DNA of 64,000 nucleotides from Pseudanabaena sp. (GCA_003249015.1 QBLS01000002.1:62001-126000), one strand, 5' to 3'. Shown: positions 1 through 8,841, counted from the first letter of the stretch. Numbers and translations: made by a program. Notes: a model not told the origin generated them from the sequence alone.

Positions 1-1044
1 TGCAATCTCTCGGAAGTGCATCTTAATCTGATTAATCCTAAGGATGAAAAAGAACAAGAAGCAGCATTTAAAGCAGGGGCTTTATCAGTTGCGTCACTTC
101 TTAATCATCAATTCATCGAGAAGCGTTATCAATTTAGCCGTGATGTTGACCCAATTGTGGGCGTATCTTTCACAGGACTATTTGACTTCTTCGTTCATGC
201 CTTTGGTGTGGAATGGTTGCGCTGGTTTGAGGCGGGTCGTCCTGACACTGTGCAGGGGCTAGACTTCAAAGAGAAGGAAGCCAATTATCTAAATCGCTGG
301 CGTGAGATTGTACATCAGACGGTTTGGGAATATTGTGACACGCATGGCTTACGTCGCCCGAATCGTTGCACGACGACTCAACCCGCAGGAACGAAATCCT
401 TGCTGACAGGTGCTTCCCCAGGGTGGCATCCTCCAAAGGCACAGCGCTTTATCCGTCGGATTACTTTCCGTAAGGAAGATCCTGTGGCACGGGCTTGCAT
501 GGACTATGGCTATAGCATCATTCCTTCGCAATCAGACAAGGATGAGAATGGACAATTGTTGAATGATCCCTTTGATCCGAGATGTACGGAATGGCTGGTG
601 GAGATTCCTGTGAGCGTGTCTTGGGCTGATCTTGATGGTGCTGACAAGGTGGACATCAGCAAATTTGATGTAATGGCTCAGTTTGATTTCTATATGCAGG
701 TGCAGAAGCATTACACCCGTCATAATACTTCCGCAACCTTGGAGTTGCGTGAGGCGGAAATCGAGCCTTTAGGGAAGAAGATTTACGAAGCGATTCGTGA
801 TGATGAGGGTTATATCTCGGCGGCGCTGTTGGCGCGTTTTGATGACCTGCAAACTTTCCCTCGCTTGCCCTTTGAGCCAATCGATAAGGCGACTTATGAG
901 AAGCTCAGTGCTGAGGTGCTAGAACGTCGTAGGTCTGATGATTTTTACGCAAGTTTGTTGCGTTATGATTCGGGTGAGTTGATGGATGCGGGCCCTGCGG
1001 GTTGCGATTCTGATAAGTGTATGTTCCCCGAACAAAAGCCATAG
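1..1044 (+). CDS. nrdJ: Adenosylcobalamin-dependent (class II) ribonucleotide reductase, 3' part
   Basis: C-terminal 347 residues of a ribonucleoside-triphosphate reductase; the frame is open to the left edge, so the gene starts outside the window. The enzyme makes deoxyribonucleotides using coenzyme B12. The first codon in view is a Cys in CNLSEVHLN, which I align with the redox-active Cys of the active site (class I form CTLSAFNLG); the thiyl-radical Cys would lie just upstream, unseen. Further on come QPAGTKSLLTGASPG and, at the very end, a C-x4-C pair (CDSDKC) typical of the tail that re-reduces the active site. Similarity to the monomeric Lactobacillus-type RTPR is from memory. A cobalt-uptake component (cbiM) lies 10 kb downstream. 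Confidence 0.93.
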   Translation, partial: CNLSEVHLNLINPKDEKEQEAAFKAGALSVASLLNHQFIEKRYQFSRDVDPIVGVSFTGLFDFFVHAFGVEWLRWFEAGRPDTVQGLDFKEKEANYLNRWREIVHQTVWEYCDTHGLRRPNRCTTTQPAGTKSLLTGASPGWHPPKAQRFIRRITFRKEDPVARACMDYGYSIIPSQSDKDENGQLLNDPFDPRCTEWLVEIPVSVSWADLDGADKVDISKFDVMAQFDFYMQVQKHYTRHNTSATLELREAEIEPLGKKIYEAIRDDEGYISAALLARFDDLQTFPRLPFEPIDKATYEKLSAEVLERRRSDDFYASLLRYDSGELMDAGPAGCDSDKCMFPEQKP

Positions 1045-1179
1045 ATCGCTTTAACATCAAGATTTAGGTGATTAGGTAGAAATTTTCTTTCTAATCACCT
1101 AAATTAGTAAAAGCTTGAATTCGGTTATAATCTAAAAATATGCTTTAAGAATGTATGCACAAGCAGGAAATATAAAGCT

Positions 1180-1446
1180 ATGCAAGCAATTCGGTTACAA
1201 CAAACTATAGAAAAAGACGGTGAAATTTATCTAAGCAATCTACCTGTTTTTCAAGGGCAACAGGTTGATGTAGTAGTTTCGCTTTCTCCTTTGCCTGAGA
1301 CTAAAAAAACTTTTACTGCTCGTCAATTACTGAATTCTGGCTTGATTGGTGTGTGGGAGAATCGTACTGATATTAAGGATAATTTGACCTACGCTCGTCA
1401 GTTGCGCGAACAATCTCAAGCAAAACGTTATGATCTTTTTGGATAG
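1180..1446 (+). CDS. Antitoxin of a PIN-toxin (VapBC-like) module
   Basis: 88-residue protein directly upstream of a PIN-domain toxin, overlapping it by 17 bases, the usual arrangement of antitoxin then toxin with translational coupling. The N-terminus (MQAIRLQQTIEKDGEIYLSNLP) resembles small cyanobacterial antitoxins with an AbrB/DUF-like beta fold. The C-terminal half (ARQLLNSGLIGVWENRTD) would be the toxin-binding tail. It should bind its own promoter and neutralise the toxin. The function rests mainly on position. Confidence 0.75.
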   Translation: MQAIRLQQTIEKDGEIYLSNLPVFQGQQVDVVVSLSPLPETKKTFTARQLLNSGLIGVWENRTDIKDNLTYARQLREQSQAKRYDLFG

Positions 1447-1816
1447 TGACATTATCATCGATTTTCTGCGAAGATATCCTCCTGCGATTAGTTGGTTAGA
1501 ATCTCTAGAGGATGAGAAAATTGCTTTATCTGGATATGTGGCAATGGAACTAATGCAGGGTTGTAATAACAAGATTGAATTGCAGCAAATCCAAAAATTG
1601 ATTGCTAATTTTGAAGTTGTCTGGGCGACAGCCGAAGCTTGTAATCAAGCTTTAGAAGTGTTTGCAGAGTACAACCTGAGTCATGGTCTTGGTTTGATTG
1701 ATGCTTTGATTGGTCAAACCTCTATCTCTTTAGGTGCACCGTTACATACGTTTAATGTCAAGCACTATGCAGTTATTCCAAATCTCACAACTGTGCAACC
1801 ATACAAAAGGCTGTAG
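1430..1816 (+). CDS. PIN-domain toxin ribonuclease (VapC-like)
   Basis: 128 residues, normal PIN length. It begins MIFLDSDIIIDFLRR and has the acidic residues expected for Mg2+-dependent RNA cleavage: D5 (with D7), E40 in VAMELMQGC and D91 in GLIDALIG. The C-terminal TFNVKHYAVIPNL matches the T-x-N-x-KHF ending of VapC proteins. It follows and overlaps its antitoxin. Such toxins typically cut tRNA or rRNA; the target here cannot be read from sequence. All catalytic positions look intact, so the pair is probably functional. Confidence 0.9.
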   Translation: MIFLDSDIIIDFLRRYPPAISWLESLEDEKIALSGYVAMELMQGCNNKIELQQIQKLIANFEVVWATAEACNQALEVFAEYNLSHGLGLIDALIGQTSISLGAPLHTFNVKHYAVIPNLTTVQPYKRL

Positions 1817-1911
1817 CAATTTGCGGTTAATATAGTTATTGATTGCAAATCTACTTTATGAATTTATATTTAATAAGTAATTATTCAAAAAAACAAATAT
1901 ATTTATAGACT

Positions 1912-3672
1912 ATGACTACACCAAAACTTCAAGACTATTCTCTAGTTAGAACTAGAACAGAGAAAAAGAAACAAGACTATGAATTTTCAGATATGTCTTC
2001 AGCTTTCTATTTTGTTGTTATGGATCTAGTCCTTAGATTACAAGATGATGAAATAAGAGATTCCATAACAGATAATCATTTTTTACAAGTTACACGTCAA
2101 CCACAAGGACATGATAGAGGAATTGATGCTATCTATATTGATGAAACATCTACTCCCACCACAATACATATGTTTAATTGTAAGTATGTAGAAACTTTTG
2201 AGAAAGCTAAAAACAATCATTTGCCTTCAGGAGAGATTGATAAAATTCTAGGCTTTATAAGCGCTCTTAATGGGCAAGATGAATGTTTGCTTAAGGAAGT
2301 TAACCCATTACTAGCATCAAAAGTCAGAGATATTTGGAAGATTTTTGAAAACCAAAATCCCAAATTTGTTTTTCATATTTGCTCAAATCACTACAAAAAT
2401 TTTGAGAGGACGGAAAAAGATAGACTAGAAAGAACTATCGGAAAGAATGTAGATATTCGATATCACTTAATGCCTCAATTGATTGAATATATATTTACTA
2501 CTGATAAGCAGGTAGTTAATAGTAAGATCAAAGCTATCGATAAATGTTATTTTCTAAAATCTGATGGAGATATTCGCGCTCTTATAGTAAATGTAGACGC
2601 GAGAGATTTAATAAGAATAGTTCTTGATGATGAAGAGATTAGAAATAAGGCGGATATGGACGATAGTGAGTATGAATTAATTAATCAATTTAAAATATTA
2701 GAGGATGCTTTTAATGACAATGTGAGAACTTATCTCAAGAAATCGTCAATTAATAAAAATATTAAAAGCACAGCTCTATCAGATGACAATAATAAATTCT
2801 TCTATTATAACAATGGTGTTACATTAACATGCGACTCTTTTTCTTACTCAGATAGGCGTTCCCCTATCATTGAGCTAAAGAACATGCAAATGGTTAATGG
2901 AAGTCAAACTATTCATTCATTGCATGAAGCTTTCTTGGAAAATCCAAGAAAGCTCAATGACATCGAGATTCTTTGTCGTATTTGTGAGGTTAAAGATCCT
3001 AGCTTGAGTACAAGGATTGCAGAATATACTAATAGTCAGAATCCAGTAAAGAGTCGAGATATTAGATCCGTAGATTTTATTCAATTGAGTTTGGAGAAAG
3101 AATTTCTTGTAGATAATAAGTTTTACAAAAGAAAGAAAAATCAGTACTCTGATAAACCCATACAGCAACGAATAGATGCAGAGAAAGCTGGGCAAGTACT
3201 CATGGCATTCTTTAATCGATCACCATACGAGGCAAAAAATAGAAAAGAGTCAATTTTTGGTGACAAATATGAGGAAGTTTTTAACGAAAATATTAATGCT
3301 AATAAAGTTTGGCTATCCTACAGTCTTTTTGAAAAAATTGAGATTGAAAAAAGCAAAATAAAGTTAGAAATTGTCAGTGATCAATTGATATTTCAAGAAA
3401 AATCATATATTCTCTACGCCTCCTATTATGTTCTCTTTATTATTGGGGAGCTAGCAAGACAGAAAAATGTCAATTTTATTTATGATAATTTGCAAGAAAT
3501 TTGGAATCTCTATAAAGATGCAGTGAATATTCTAGAGAAAACTATAGCTAAGGAAAAGGAAATATCAGGTCAGAAGTATTCTCACTCTACATTTTTTAGA
3601 TCTAACAAAATCAAAAAATATGTTGAGGACACAGCAGATAATAATCTGTTAGACATGTTAAATCTGAATTAA
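1912..3672 (+). CDS. AIPR-family abortive-infection phage-resistance protein
   Basis: 586-residue AT-rich gene. The central motif FYYNNGVTLTC (about residues 298-308) followed by NMQMVNGSQTIHSL (324-337) is the signature of the AIPR (abortive phage infection) family. The N-terminal 100 residues carry GHDRGIDAIYID then IHMFNCKY, which reads like a PD-(D/E)xK nuclease core (acidic residue, then x-x-K); that is my inference. It stands alone between two small toxin-antitoxin type genes, with no restriction-modification genes nearby. Its base composition is lower in GC than the housekeeping genes and it lacks HIP1 sites, which suggests acquisition. The likely role is phage defence. Confidence 0.85.
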   Translation: MTTPKLQDYSLVRTRTEKKKQDYEFSDMSSAFYFVVMDLVLRLQDDEIRDSITDNHFLQVTRQPQGHDRGIDAIYIDETSTPTTIHMFNCKYVETFEKAKNNHLPSGEIDKILGFISALNGQDECLLKEVNPLLASKVRDIWKIFENQNPKFVFHICSNHYKNFERTEKDRLERTIGKNVDIRYHLMPQLIEYIFTTDKQVVNSKIKAIDKCYFLKSDGDIRALIVNVDARDLIRIVLDDEEIRNKADMDDSEYELINQFKILEDAFNDNVRTYLKKSSINKNIKSTALSDDNNKFFYYNNGVTLTCDSFSYSDRRSPIIELKNMQMVNGSQTIHSLHEAFLENPRKLNDIEILCRICEVKDPSLSTRIAEYTNSQNPVKSRDIRSVDFIQLSLEKEFLVDNKFYKRKKNQYSDKPIQQRIDAEKAGQVLMAFFNRSPYEAKNRKESIFGDKYEEVFNENINANKVWLSYSLFEKIEIEKSKIKLEIVSDQLIFQEKSYILYASYYVLFIIGELARQKNVNFIYDNLQEIWNLYKDAVNILEKTIAKEKEISGQKYSHSTFFRSNKIKKYVEDTADNNLLDMLNLN

Positions 3673-3681
3673 TAGACCATT

Positions 3682-3813
3682 ATGCAGACAACTCAAATAA
3701 ACGTGAATTTATCTCTTCCTTTTGAAGCGCTCATCGAAATGATGCGATCTCATTCTGAACTTTGGGATGGAATTGAAGTTGTAGAAGTTCGACGCATTAT
3801 TGAAAAAACTTAG
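3682..3813 (+). CDS. Small 43-residue protein, possible truncated antitoxin
   Basis: ATG 10 bases after the AIPR stop. It encodes MQTTQINVNLSLPFEALI and continues to VRRIIEKT, then a TAG that overlaps a HIP1 site. The start looks like a small antitoxin or regulator (polar strand followed by a helix), but 43 residues is short and I do not recognise a family. It may be a remnant cut off by the HIP1-containing repeat that follows at 3813-3860. Coding potential is plausible but unproven. Confidence 0.4.
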   Translation: MQTTQINVNLSLPFEALIEMMRSHSELWDGIEVVEVRRIIEKT

Positions 3814-3918
3814 CGATCGCTAATCACATTAGCAATTTATTAGGCGATCAAGCCTGACCACTATGCAATCAAACCAAGTAACATTATTTTTTAGAATCAA
3901 TATCTGGAGAACACCAAA

Positions 3919-4158
3919 ATGCCAAGCCTAACACTAAGTAACGAGCAAGTTATAGAACTTGTTAAACAACTACCACAAGAGCAAAAAATAGAAATCTTTA
4001 GATTCCTACTGCTTTCTCAATGGCAGCAATGGCAAGACTTGTCTAGCTATGGCGCGGATAAAGTTAAACTTGCCGCAAAAGAGCGTGGCTATGAATGGGA
4101 AAAGATGTCAGAAGAAGAGAGAGAAGAATTTATTGATTCAGTTGTCCACGAAGAATAG
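3919..4158 (+). CDS. Small antitoxin-like protein of cyanobacterial type
   Basis: 79 residues, almost all helical: MPSLTLSNEQVIELVKQL, then a charged C-terminal tail (EEEREEFIDSVVHEE). Cyanobacterial genomes carry many such short genes, usually placed before PIN or RelE toxins. No toxin follows here: the next 180 bases hold only a repeat. I infer an orphan antitoxin; no catalytic function is expected. An A-rich leader with GGAGA precedes the ATG by about 8 bases, supporting this start. Confidence 0.65.
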   Translation: MPSLTLSNEQVIELVKQLPQEQKIEIFRFLLLSQWQQWQDLSSYGADKVKLAAKERGYEWEKMSEEEREEFIDSVVHEE

Positions 4159-4204
4159 TGAAAGAGATCGCTAAAGCTGCCGATTTTGTTAATTTATTCT
4201 CTTA

Positions 4205-4308
4205 GGTAGAGATCGCCTATGACACAGCCAAAACCAAACTTTAAACGCGGTGATATTTTGATTTATTAGGCGATCGCATTGCAACTCATAGACTAGGCGA
4301 TCGCCCAA
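4205..4308. repeat. Island repeat, copy A
   Basis: First of four related copies in this island. It contains a conserved core (CCAAACTTTAAACG then GATATTTTGATTTAT) flanked by HIP1 octamers, followed by a second conserved module (GCATTGCAACTCATAGA...GCGATCGCC). In this copy the core is an open reading frame of 16 codons, MTQPKPNFKRGDILIY, ended by TAG. Confidence 0.7.
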
Positions 4309-4346
4309 ACATCTCTCCACAATTGTTGATAAAGATACTTTGATAT

Positions 4347-5162
4347 TTAGAAAGAAAGCCCTAGAGCCAAGCAAGAATCACCTGCGGTAGCACTAAGACT
4401 GTAGGATTGAGTTTCAATTGTTTTCGCAACTACCAACATATCCTTATCAAAAACCTTACCGTTGATATTGCAGCTTCCTTTGAGGACAAGCAGGTAATTC
4501 CCTAAGTACTTATATCTTATCAAGGAAGTACTTTTAATAATCTTAGAACTAATTCCACCCTTAGGATCTAGGGGAACGTCATATACTTTAACACCTGCTT
4601 GGGAATAGGTAAATTTATAATTCTTCTCTAAATTAGGATCAGCCGTATTGATTTGCACGGGAGTATATGGCTTGATTTTATCTGTATTAGAGAAGTCAGG
4701 TGGTGATGCATAGGCAAGGATAAAGAATCCAGTACTATTTGTGATTTTGTGACCACTTTCAGGCGGATTAAAATAAAGAGAACCTGTGGGATAAACTCCT
4801 TTAGAATCAGTTTGTGTACCATCAATTGTGTAGACAGATTCAGTCATCGAATGATAATGGAGTCCGACACTTCCATTAGGAATTGTGTACCAAAGGATAC
4901 TGATATGCTGAGTGTCTGCCGCACCAGATAGAATAAGCTTCTCTAGATTAGGTCTGAAGGTAAAAAAATCGTATTTTTTAGGATCGGCGATGAGTTCCTT
5001 GAGATCGATAGTAGTTGATTTGCTCAAAGCCGATTTTTTGTCACGGAGAGCGATCGCAGAACTGCGTATATTGTCTGCGAGGACGGTGTTTGCATGAAGA
5101 TTAAAGCCAACTGAAAAAAACAGCCCCATTCCCAAAAGGGGAATTCTAAATAGTCTCATCAT
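4347..5162 (-). CDS. Secreted cupin-domain protein
   Basis: 271 residues. The N-terminus has a signal peptide (hydrophobic LLGMGLFFSVGFNLHANTVLA), so the protein is exported. The middle holds a cupin motif, GSVGLHYHSMTESVYTIDG, with HxH and a following Glu as metal ligands, then GSLYFNPPESGHKITN with the second-motif His. The C-terminal half (NYLLVLKGSCNINGKVFDK) looks like a second, degenerate cupin barrel. The substrate is unknown. It is the only minus-strand gene in the 1-7 kb island. The stop lies close to the HIP1-flanked repeat downstream. Confidence 0.8.
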   Translation of the reverse strand: MMRLFRIPLLGMGLFFSVGFNLHANTVLADNIRSSAIALRDKKSALSKSTTIDLKELIADPKKYDFFTFRPNLEKLILSGAADTQHISILWYTIPNGSVGLHYHSMTESVYTIDGTQTDSKGVYPTGSLYFNPPESGHKITNSTGFFILAYASPPDFSNTDKIKPYTPVQINTADPNLEKNYKFTYSQAGVKVYDVPLDPKGGISSKIIKSTSLIRYKYLGNYLLVLKGSCNINGKVFDKDMLVVAKTIETQSYSLSATAGDSCLALGLSF

Positions 5163-5327
5163 TGCTCACTCTTTCACATGTTGAAATAAAATGGATAATT
5201 CAGAAAATATCATGAAGCCTACTGATTTATTTGACCGAATTGCTACAGAATAATTTGTATTTTTTATATTCAAAAAGTAAAAATAGAGGCGCGAGTCATG
5301 CTACTTCAAGTTGGCATAGGTATAAAT

Positions 5328-5434
5328 CGCATTGCAAATTAGAGAATAGGCGATCGCCCATCTATGATGACTATGAAGCAGCCAAAGCCAAACTTTAAAC
5401 AGAATGGCATTTTGATTTATTAGGCGATCGCATT
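5328..5434. repeat. Island repeat, copy B
   Basis: Second copy, with the modules in the order tail then core: GCATTGCAAATTAGAGAATAGGCGATCGCC, followed by the core reading MKQPKPNFKQNGILIY and TAG, then a HIP1 site. It lies 60 bases upstream of the antitoxin gene at 5493 and so may overlap that module's promoter region. Confidence 0.7.
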
Positions 5435-5492
5435 TTTTAAGCTAAAATCAGAACACATAAGCTTTTCAATCTACAGTTAAAGTTTAAAAGCC

Positions 5493-5747
5493 ATGCAAGT
5501 TACTATTGAAGTATCCGAAGAAGTTGCACTACAGGCAAATCGAACAGGTTTTTCTGTGCAGGAATTTGTCATGCAAGCAATTCAAAAATATATACATCAA
5601 GAAGTTCCTTTAGTTCATACCCAAACTTGGCAACTGTGCGGAGGGTTGCAAGTTAAGAATAATTTGGATACACAGATTCATAGCGATCTAGATGTAGTTA
5701 CTAACTATGCTGAAAGTATTGATGATATTCTTTATGGCAATCTGTAA
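5493..5747 (+). CDS. Antitoxin of second PIN-toxin module
   Basis: 84 residues. MQVTIEVSEEVALQANRTG followed by FVMQAIQKYIHQE looks like a ribbon-helix-helix DNA-binding start (beta strand, then two helices). The C-terminal part (NNLDTQIHSDLDVVTN) would bind the toxin. The stop codon shares one base with the start of the PIN toxin (TAATG), so the two are translationally coupled. Probably autoregulatory. Confidence 0.75.
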   Translation: MQVTIEVSEEVALQANRTGFSVQEFVMQAIQKYIHQEVPLVHTQTWQLCGGLQVKNNLDTQIHSDLDVVTNYAESIDDILYGNL

Positions 5748-6151
5748 TGACAGAAGTTCTAGTTGATACATCAGCACTGATTGCTTTTTTTGTTGGCTCC
5801 GAGAAACATCACCTAGCCGTAAAAAACTATTTCTTATCCAATCCTGATTCAAGATGGGTGATTCTCTCAACAGTTTTTGATGAGACGGTAACTTGGCTCC
5901 GAGTCAAGATTTCAATTCGAGATTCTATTGCGGTTGGGCGACTATTACGCCAAGAACATCGTTATGTCGCCTTATCAGAGGCGGATGATATCGCCACTTG
6001 GGAAGCATTTTGTCGATATGATGACAAGGCTTGGAGTTATACAGATTGTTCGCTGTTGGCGATGTCTCAGCGTTTAAATATACCTACTGTCGTAGCGCTA
6101 GATGAGCATATTCGGCAAATGCGTGGTTTGGGTGTGAATTGTGTTCCTTAG
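5747..6151 (+). CDS. PIN-domain toxin ribonuclease
   Basis: 134 residues with all four PIN acidic positions: D7 (VLVDTSALIAFF), E46 (VFDETVTWL), D100 (WSYTDCSLLAMSQ) and D119 (VALDEHIRQM). The spacing SYTDC and the D-x-H-x3-M end are typical of the COG2402-like PIN group. The nuclease site looks intact. It is coupled to the antitoxin by a TAATG overlap and is followed by HIP1-bearing spacer, then a BrnT module. Confidence 0.9.
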   Translation: MTEVLVDTSALIAFFVGSEKHHLAVKNYFLSNPDSRWVILSTVFDETVTWLRVKISIRDSIAVGRLLRQEHRYVALSEADDIATWEAFCRYDDKAWSYTDCSLLAMSQRLNIPTVVALDEHIRQMRGLGVNCVP

Positions 6152-6184
6152 CGATCGCTTTCAATACTTGTTAAAATAAATTAA

Positions 6185-6460
6185 TTGATGAAATATGAGT
6201 GGGACGAAAATAAAGCAACTAAAAACTTGGCAAAGCATGGAGTTGCCTTTGCCGAAGCGAAAACTATCTTTGACGATCCGCTTTATGTTGATTTCTATGA
6301 TCTAGACCACTCAGAAGACGAAGAACGTTACCTAATTGTCGGCGAATCAAATCGAGGACGATTATTAATCGTTTCCTATACAGAGAGAAGAGAATCAATT
6401 CGGATCATCAGTGCCAGAGAAGTTACAAAATCGGAGCGTGAAGTATATGAAGAAGGCTGA
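6185..6460 (+). CDS. brnT: BrnT-family ribonuclease toxin
   Basis: 91 residues, the usual BrnT size. The start YEWDENKATKNLAKHGVAF matches the family hallmark (WDxxKAxxNxxKHGVxF). It is followed by DDPLYVDF, ERYLIVGES and the C-terminal RIISAREVTKSEREVYEE (I-S-A-R-x-A/V-x3-E-R-x-x-Y). BrnT is a RelE-like ribonuclease. The next gene overlaps by 14 bases and is the probable antitoxin, giving the toxin-first order normal for brnTA. Confidence 0.92.
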   Translation: MMKYEWDENKATKNLAKHGVAFAEAKTIFDDPLYVDFYDLDHSEDEERYLIVGESNRGRLLIVSYTERRESIRIISAREVTKSEREVYEEG

Positions 6461-6701
6461 CTTAGAACTAGAAGACGACCTTAGACCCGAATATGACCTT
6501 AAAAGTCTGCGTGTCAGAAAACTAGGCTCAGGACGTAAGAGCTTTGGTGGCTCAACAGTGCGCTTAGAACCTGATGTCGCCGCAATATTTCCTAGCGCCG
6601 ATGCAGTAAATGAAGCTCTAAGATTCTTGATTAGAGTTACACAACAAAACCAACCCACTAAGGTCCCAACACTATCTAACACTCAGGAAAATAATCTGTA
6701 G
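6447..6701 (+). CDS. BrnA-like antitoxin
   Basis: 84 residues from the ATG at 6447, overlapping the end of brnT; a GTG at 6411 in the same frame would add 12 residues but lies deeper inside brnT. Acidic start (KKADLELEDDLRPEYDLKSL), then STVRLEPDVAAIFPSADAVNEALRFLI, a strand-helix-helix like the ribbon-helix-helix part of BrnA. Position argues for the antitoxin; the sequence differs from classical BrnA. Confidence 0.75.
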   Translation: MKKADLELEDDLRPEYDLKSLRVRKLGSGRKSFGGSTVRLEPDVAAIFPSADAVNEALRFLIRVTQQNQPTKVPTLSNTQENNL

Positions 6702-6707
6702 TGTGGT

Positions 6708-6764
6708 AGCGATATTTTGATTTATTGGGCGATTGCACAGCACCTCACAGAATAGGCGATCGCT
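6708..6764. repeat. Island repeat, copy C (partial)
   Basis: Partial copy that begins a few bases after the antitoxin stop: GCGATATTTTGATTTAT, then a HIP1 variant (GCGATTGC), then the tail module CACAGAATAGGCGATCGC. The 5' half of the core is missing. Confidence 0.6.
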
Positions 6765-6794
6765 AGAACTGTAAAAAATTCCATAGAGTTAATA

Positions 6795-7160
6795 ATGTTT
6801 AAATATGTTTCCGAAGTTATGTATTTTGTTGCTGATCGTCGTGCTGCTGCCGATTGGTATTCTCAATTATTTGACCTTGAGATCACATGGCTAGAAAACC
6901 CTGAACATTTCTTTATTCGTGTCGGAGCGCAAGACCTGTGGTTTCATCAAGCAGATGATAAAGTTCCATCAGGAGCCGCAGGACATGTTGCCTATTGGCA
7001 AGTTACAGATTTTGATGCCGCACTAGCACGGGCTACACAATTAGGAGCGACACTCTATCGAGGACCATTAGATCGAGAGGATGGAACCTATATGTGCCAA
7101 GTTAAAGATCTTGATGGCAACTTGATTGGTCTGATCGGTCCAAGACAAGAGCAGCTATAA
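6795..7160 (+). CDS. VOC-superfamily (glyoxalase/bleomycin-resistance type) protein
   Basis: 121 residues with the two beta-alpha-beta-beta-beta units of the vicinal-oxygen-chelate fold: MFKYVSEVMYFVADRRAAADWY, then HVAYWQVTDFDAALARA, ending MCQVKDLDGNLIGLIGP. The family includes glyoxalase I, dioxygenases and antibiotic-binding proteins; the substrate cannot be told. Potential metal ligands are H50-region HFFIRV and the late D-x-D-GN-L-I-G. It is a single-domain form and would act as a dimer. Confidence 0.85.
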   Translation: MFKYVSEVMYFVADRRAAADWYSQLFDLEITWLENPEHFFIRVGAQDLWFHQADDKVPSGAAGHVAYWQVTDFDAALARATQLGATLYRGPLDREDGTYMCQVKDLDGNLIGLIGPRQEQL

Positions 7161-7240
7161 AAGCTATAAAAAAGAGGCTATTGACTGGTGATGGTACTAG
7201 CAATTGAACGAGCAATCACATATTAAATCCTAGAATTGGT

Positions 7241-7328
7241 GATCGCTGCGATCGCCTATTCATGAGGACTATGACGTACTAAAGCCAAACTTTAAACGGG
7301 GTGATATTTTGATTTATCGGGCGATCGC
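7241..7328. repeat. Island repeat, copy D
   Basis: Fourth copy: HIP1, then the core AGCCAAACTTTAAACGGGG and GATATTTTGATTTAT, then HIP1. The short frame seen in copies A and B is broken here (ATG ACG TAC TAA), so a translated product is not conserved in all copies. Confidence 0.65.
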
Positions 7329-7474
7329 GTTAACGCTAAATTTAGAAAATGATGTAAAAAGTTTTAGTGAGCTTGGATCCCATAGTCAAATATTCACTAG
7401 CAAACTAACTAAGATCCACTCTTGTGACATAGATAACGTTTAGAATACTCGCTAGTCTCCACAATAGTTATACC

Positions 7475-7555
7475 AAATCAAGAAATAGCCTAGCCATTTC
7501 CTGATTTAAGAAACCTCATACCAAATAAATAAATAGCGTAGCCATTTATTTATTT
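7475..7555. repeat. Two successive imperfect hairpins upstream of carA
   Basis: Two inverted repeats of about 15 bases each with 3-base loops: 7475-7507 (AAATCAAGAAATAGC / GCCATTTCCTGATTT) and 7523-7555 (AAATAAATAAATAGC / GCCATTTATTTATTT). Both start after ATACCAAAT and share the GC-NNN-GC centre. With copy D they fill most of the 500-base gap before carA. Confidence 0.65.
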
Positions 7556-7660
7556 AAAAAACCTTACTGGGTTTGGGTTTCAATCCACAAAAGTGTTGGC
7601 ATACTTTCGTGAATTGGTATTACTCGATAGTGGATATCTAAACAGAGATTATTTTAAGAT

Positions 7661-8830
7661 ATGGCAACAAAGCAAGCAGCAATTTTGGTCTTGGCGGATG
7701 GTACTTGTTACCGAGGCTATGCCTTCGGCGCATCGGGAACTGCGATCGGCGAAGTGGTGTTTAACACAGGTATGACTGGCTACCAAGAGGTAATGACTGA
7801 TCCCAGCTACCGAGGTCAAATTGTAACTTTCACCTGTCCCGAACTTGGCAATACAGGCGTAACCCCCGAAGATGACGAGTCCGATCGCCCACAGGTGCGA
7901 GGGGTCATTGCTCGAAATATTACGGCTGTACCAAGCAACTGGCGATCGCGTCAGTCCTTGCCCGACTATCTCAAGGCGCATAATGTCGTTGGTATTGCAG
8001 GAATTGATACTCGCGCACTTACTCGTAAACTGCGATCGCTTGGAGCTATGAATGGCGGTATCTCTACCGAAATTCTAGAACCTGAACAACTTTTAGCTAA
8101 GGTGATAGCTGCGCCCTCAATGCAAGGTCAAAATCTTGCACAGGAAGCATCCACCAGCCGCATTTATGAATGGGCTGAAAAGACCTTACCTGAGTGGGAA
8201 TTTATCGAAGCATCACAGTTGTCAAGCGAACCCTTAACAGTAGTCGCGATCGATTTTGGAGTGAAGCGTAATATTCTCCGCCGCCTAGCTAGCTATGGTT
8301 GTCGGGTCATTGTCGTTCCTGCGGATACCAGCGCCGAGACGATTTTGGCTTACAATCCCGATGGTATCTTTCTATCCAACGGTCCTGGCGATCCTGCGGC
8401 AGTTACTCAAGGTATTGAGACTGCCAAAACCCTACTGGCTGCCGATAAACCAATGTTTGGAATTTGCTTAGGACATCAGATTTTAGGCTTATCCATGGGT
8501 GGCGATACCTTCAAACTCAAGTTTGGACATCGTGGTTTAAATCAACCCGCTCAAAACCAAGCCGAAAACGCCGATCGCCGCGTGGAAATCACTAGCCAAA
8601 ATCATGGCTTTGCGCTTACAGGCGAGTCCTTTGAAGAGTCGCCCGCCATGTTGACCCACATCAACCTCAACGATCGCACTGTTGCAGGGCTAGAACATAA
8701 AACTCTGCCGATCTTCTCGGTGCAGTATCACCCTGAAGCTAGCCCTGGCCCCCACGATGCTGATTATCTGTTTGAGCGTTTCGTTAACTCAATGCGTGAA
8801 CATAAAAATGCTAAGCAAGTCGCGGCTTAG
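7661..8830 (+). CDS. carA: Carbamoyl-phosphate synthase small (glutaminase) subunit
   Basis: 389 residues, normal length. It hydrolyses glutamine and passes ammonia to CarB for carbamoyl phosphate, feeding arginine and pyrimidine synthesis. The N-terminal CPSase domain starts [20 protein letters not shown]; the C-terminal class I amidotransferase has the nucleophile C269 in [10 protein letters not shown] and the H357/E359 pair in [13 protein letters not shown]. carB is not in the window, as is common in cyanobacteria. A short stem (CCCCTCTCC/GGAGAGGGG at 8842-8863) separates it from raf1. Confidence 0.97.
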   Translation: MATKQAAILVLADGTCYRGYAFGASGTAIGEVVFNTGMTGYQEVMTDPSYRGQIVTFTCPELGNTGVTPEDDESDRPQVRGVIARNITAVPSNWRSRQSLPDYLKAHNVVGIAGIDTRALTRKLRSLGAMNGGISTEILEPEQLLAKVIAAPSMQGQNLAQEASTSRIYEWAEKTLPEWEFIEASQLSSEPLTVVAIDFGVKRNILRRLASYGCRVIVVPADTSAETILAYNPDGIFLSNGPGDPAAVTQGIETAKTLLAADKPMFGICLGHQILGLSMGGDTFKLKFGHRGLNQPAQNQAENADRRVEITSQNHGFALTGESFEESPAMLTHINLNDRTVAGLEHKTLPIFSVQYHPEASPGPHDADYLFERFVNSMREHKNAKQVAA

Positions 8831-8841
8831 TTTAATAACAA

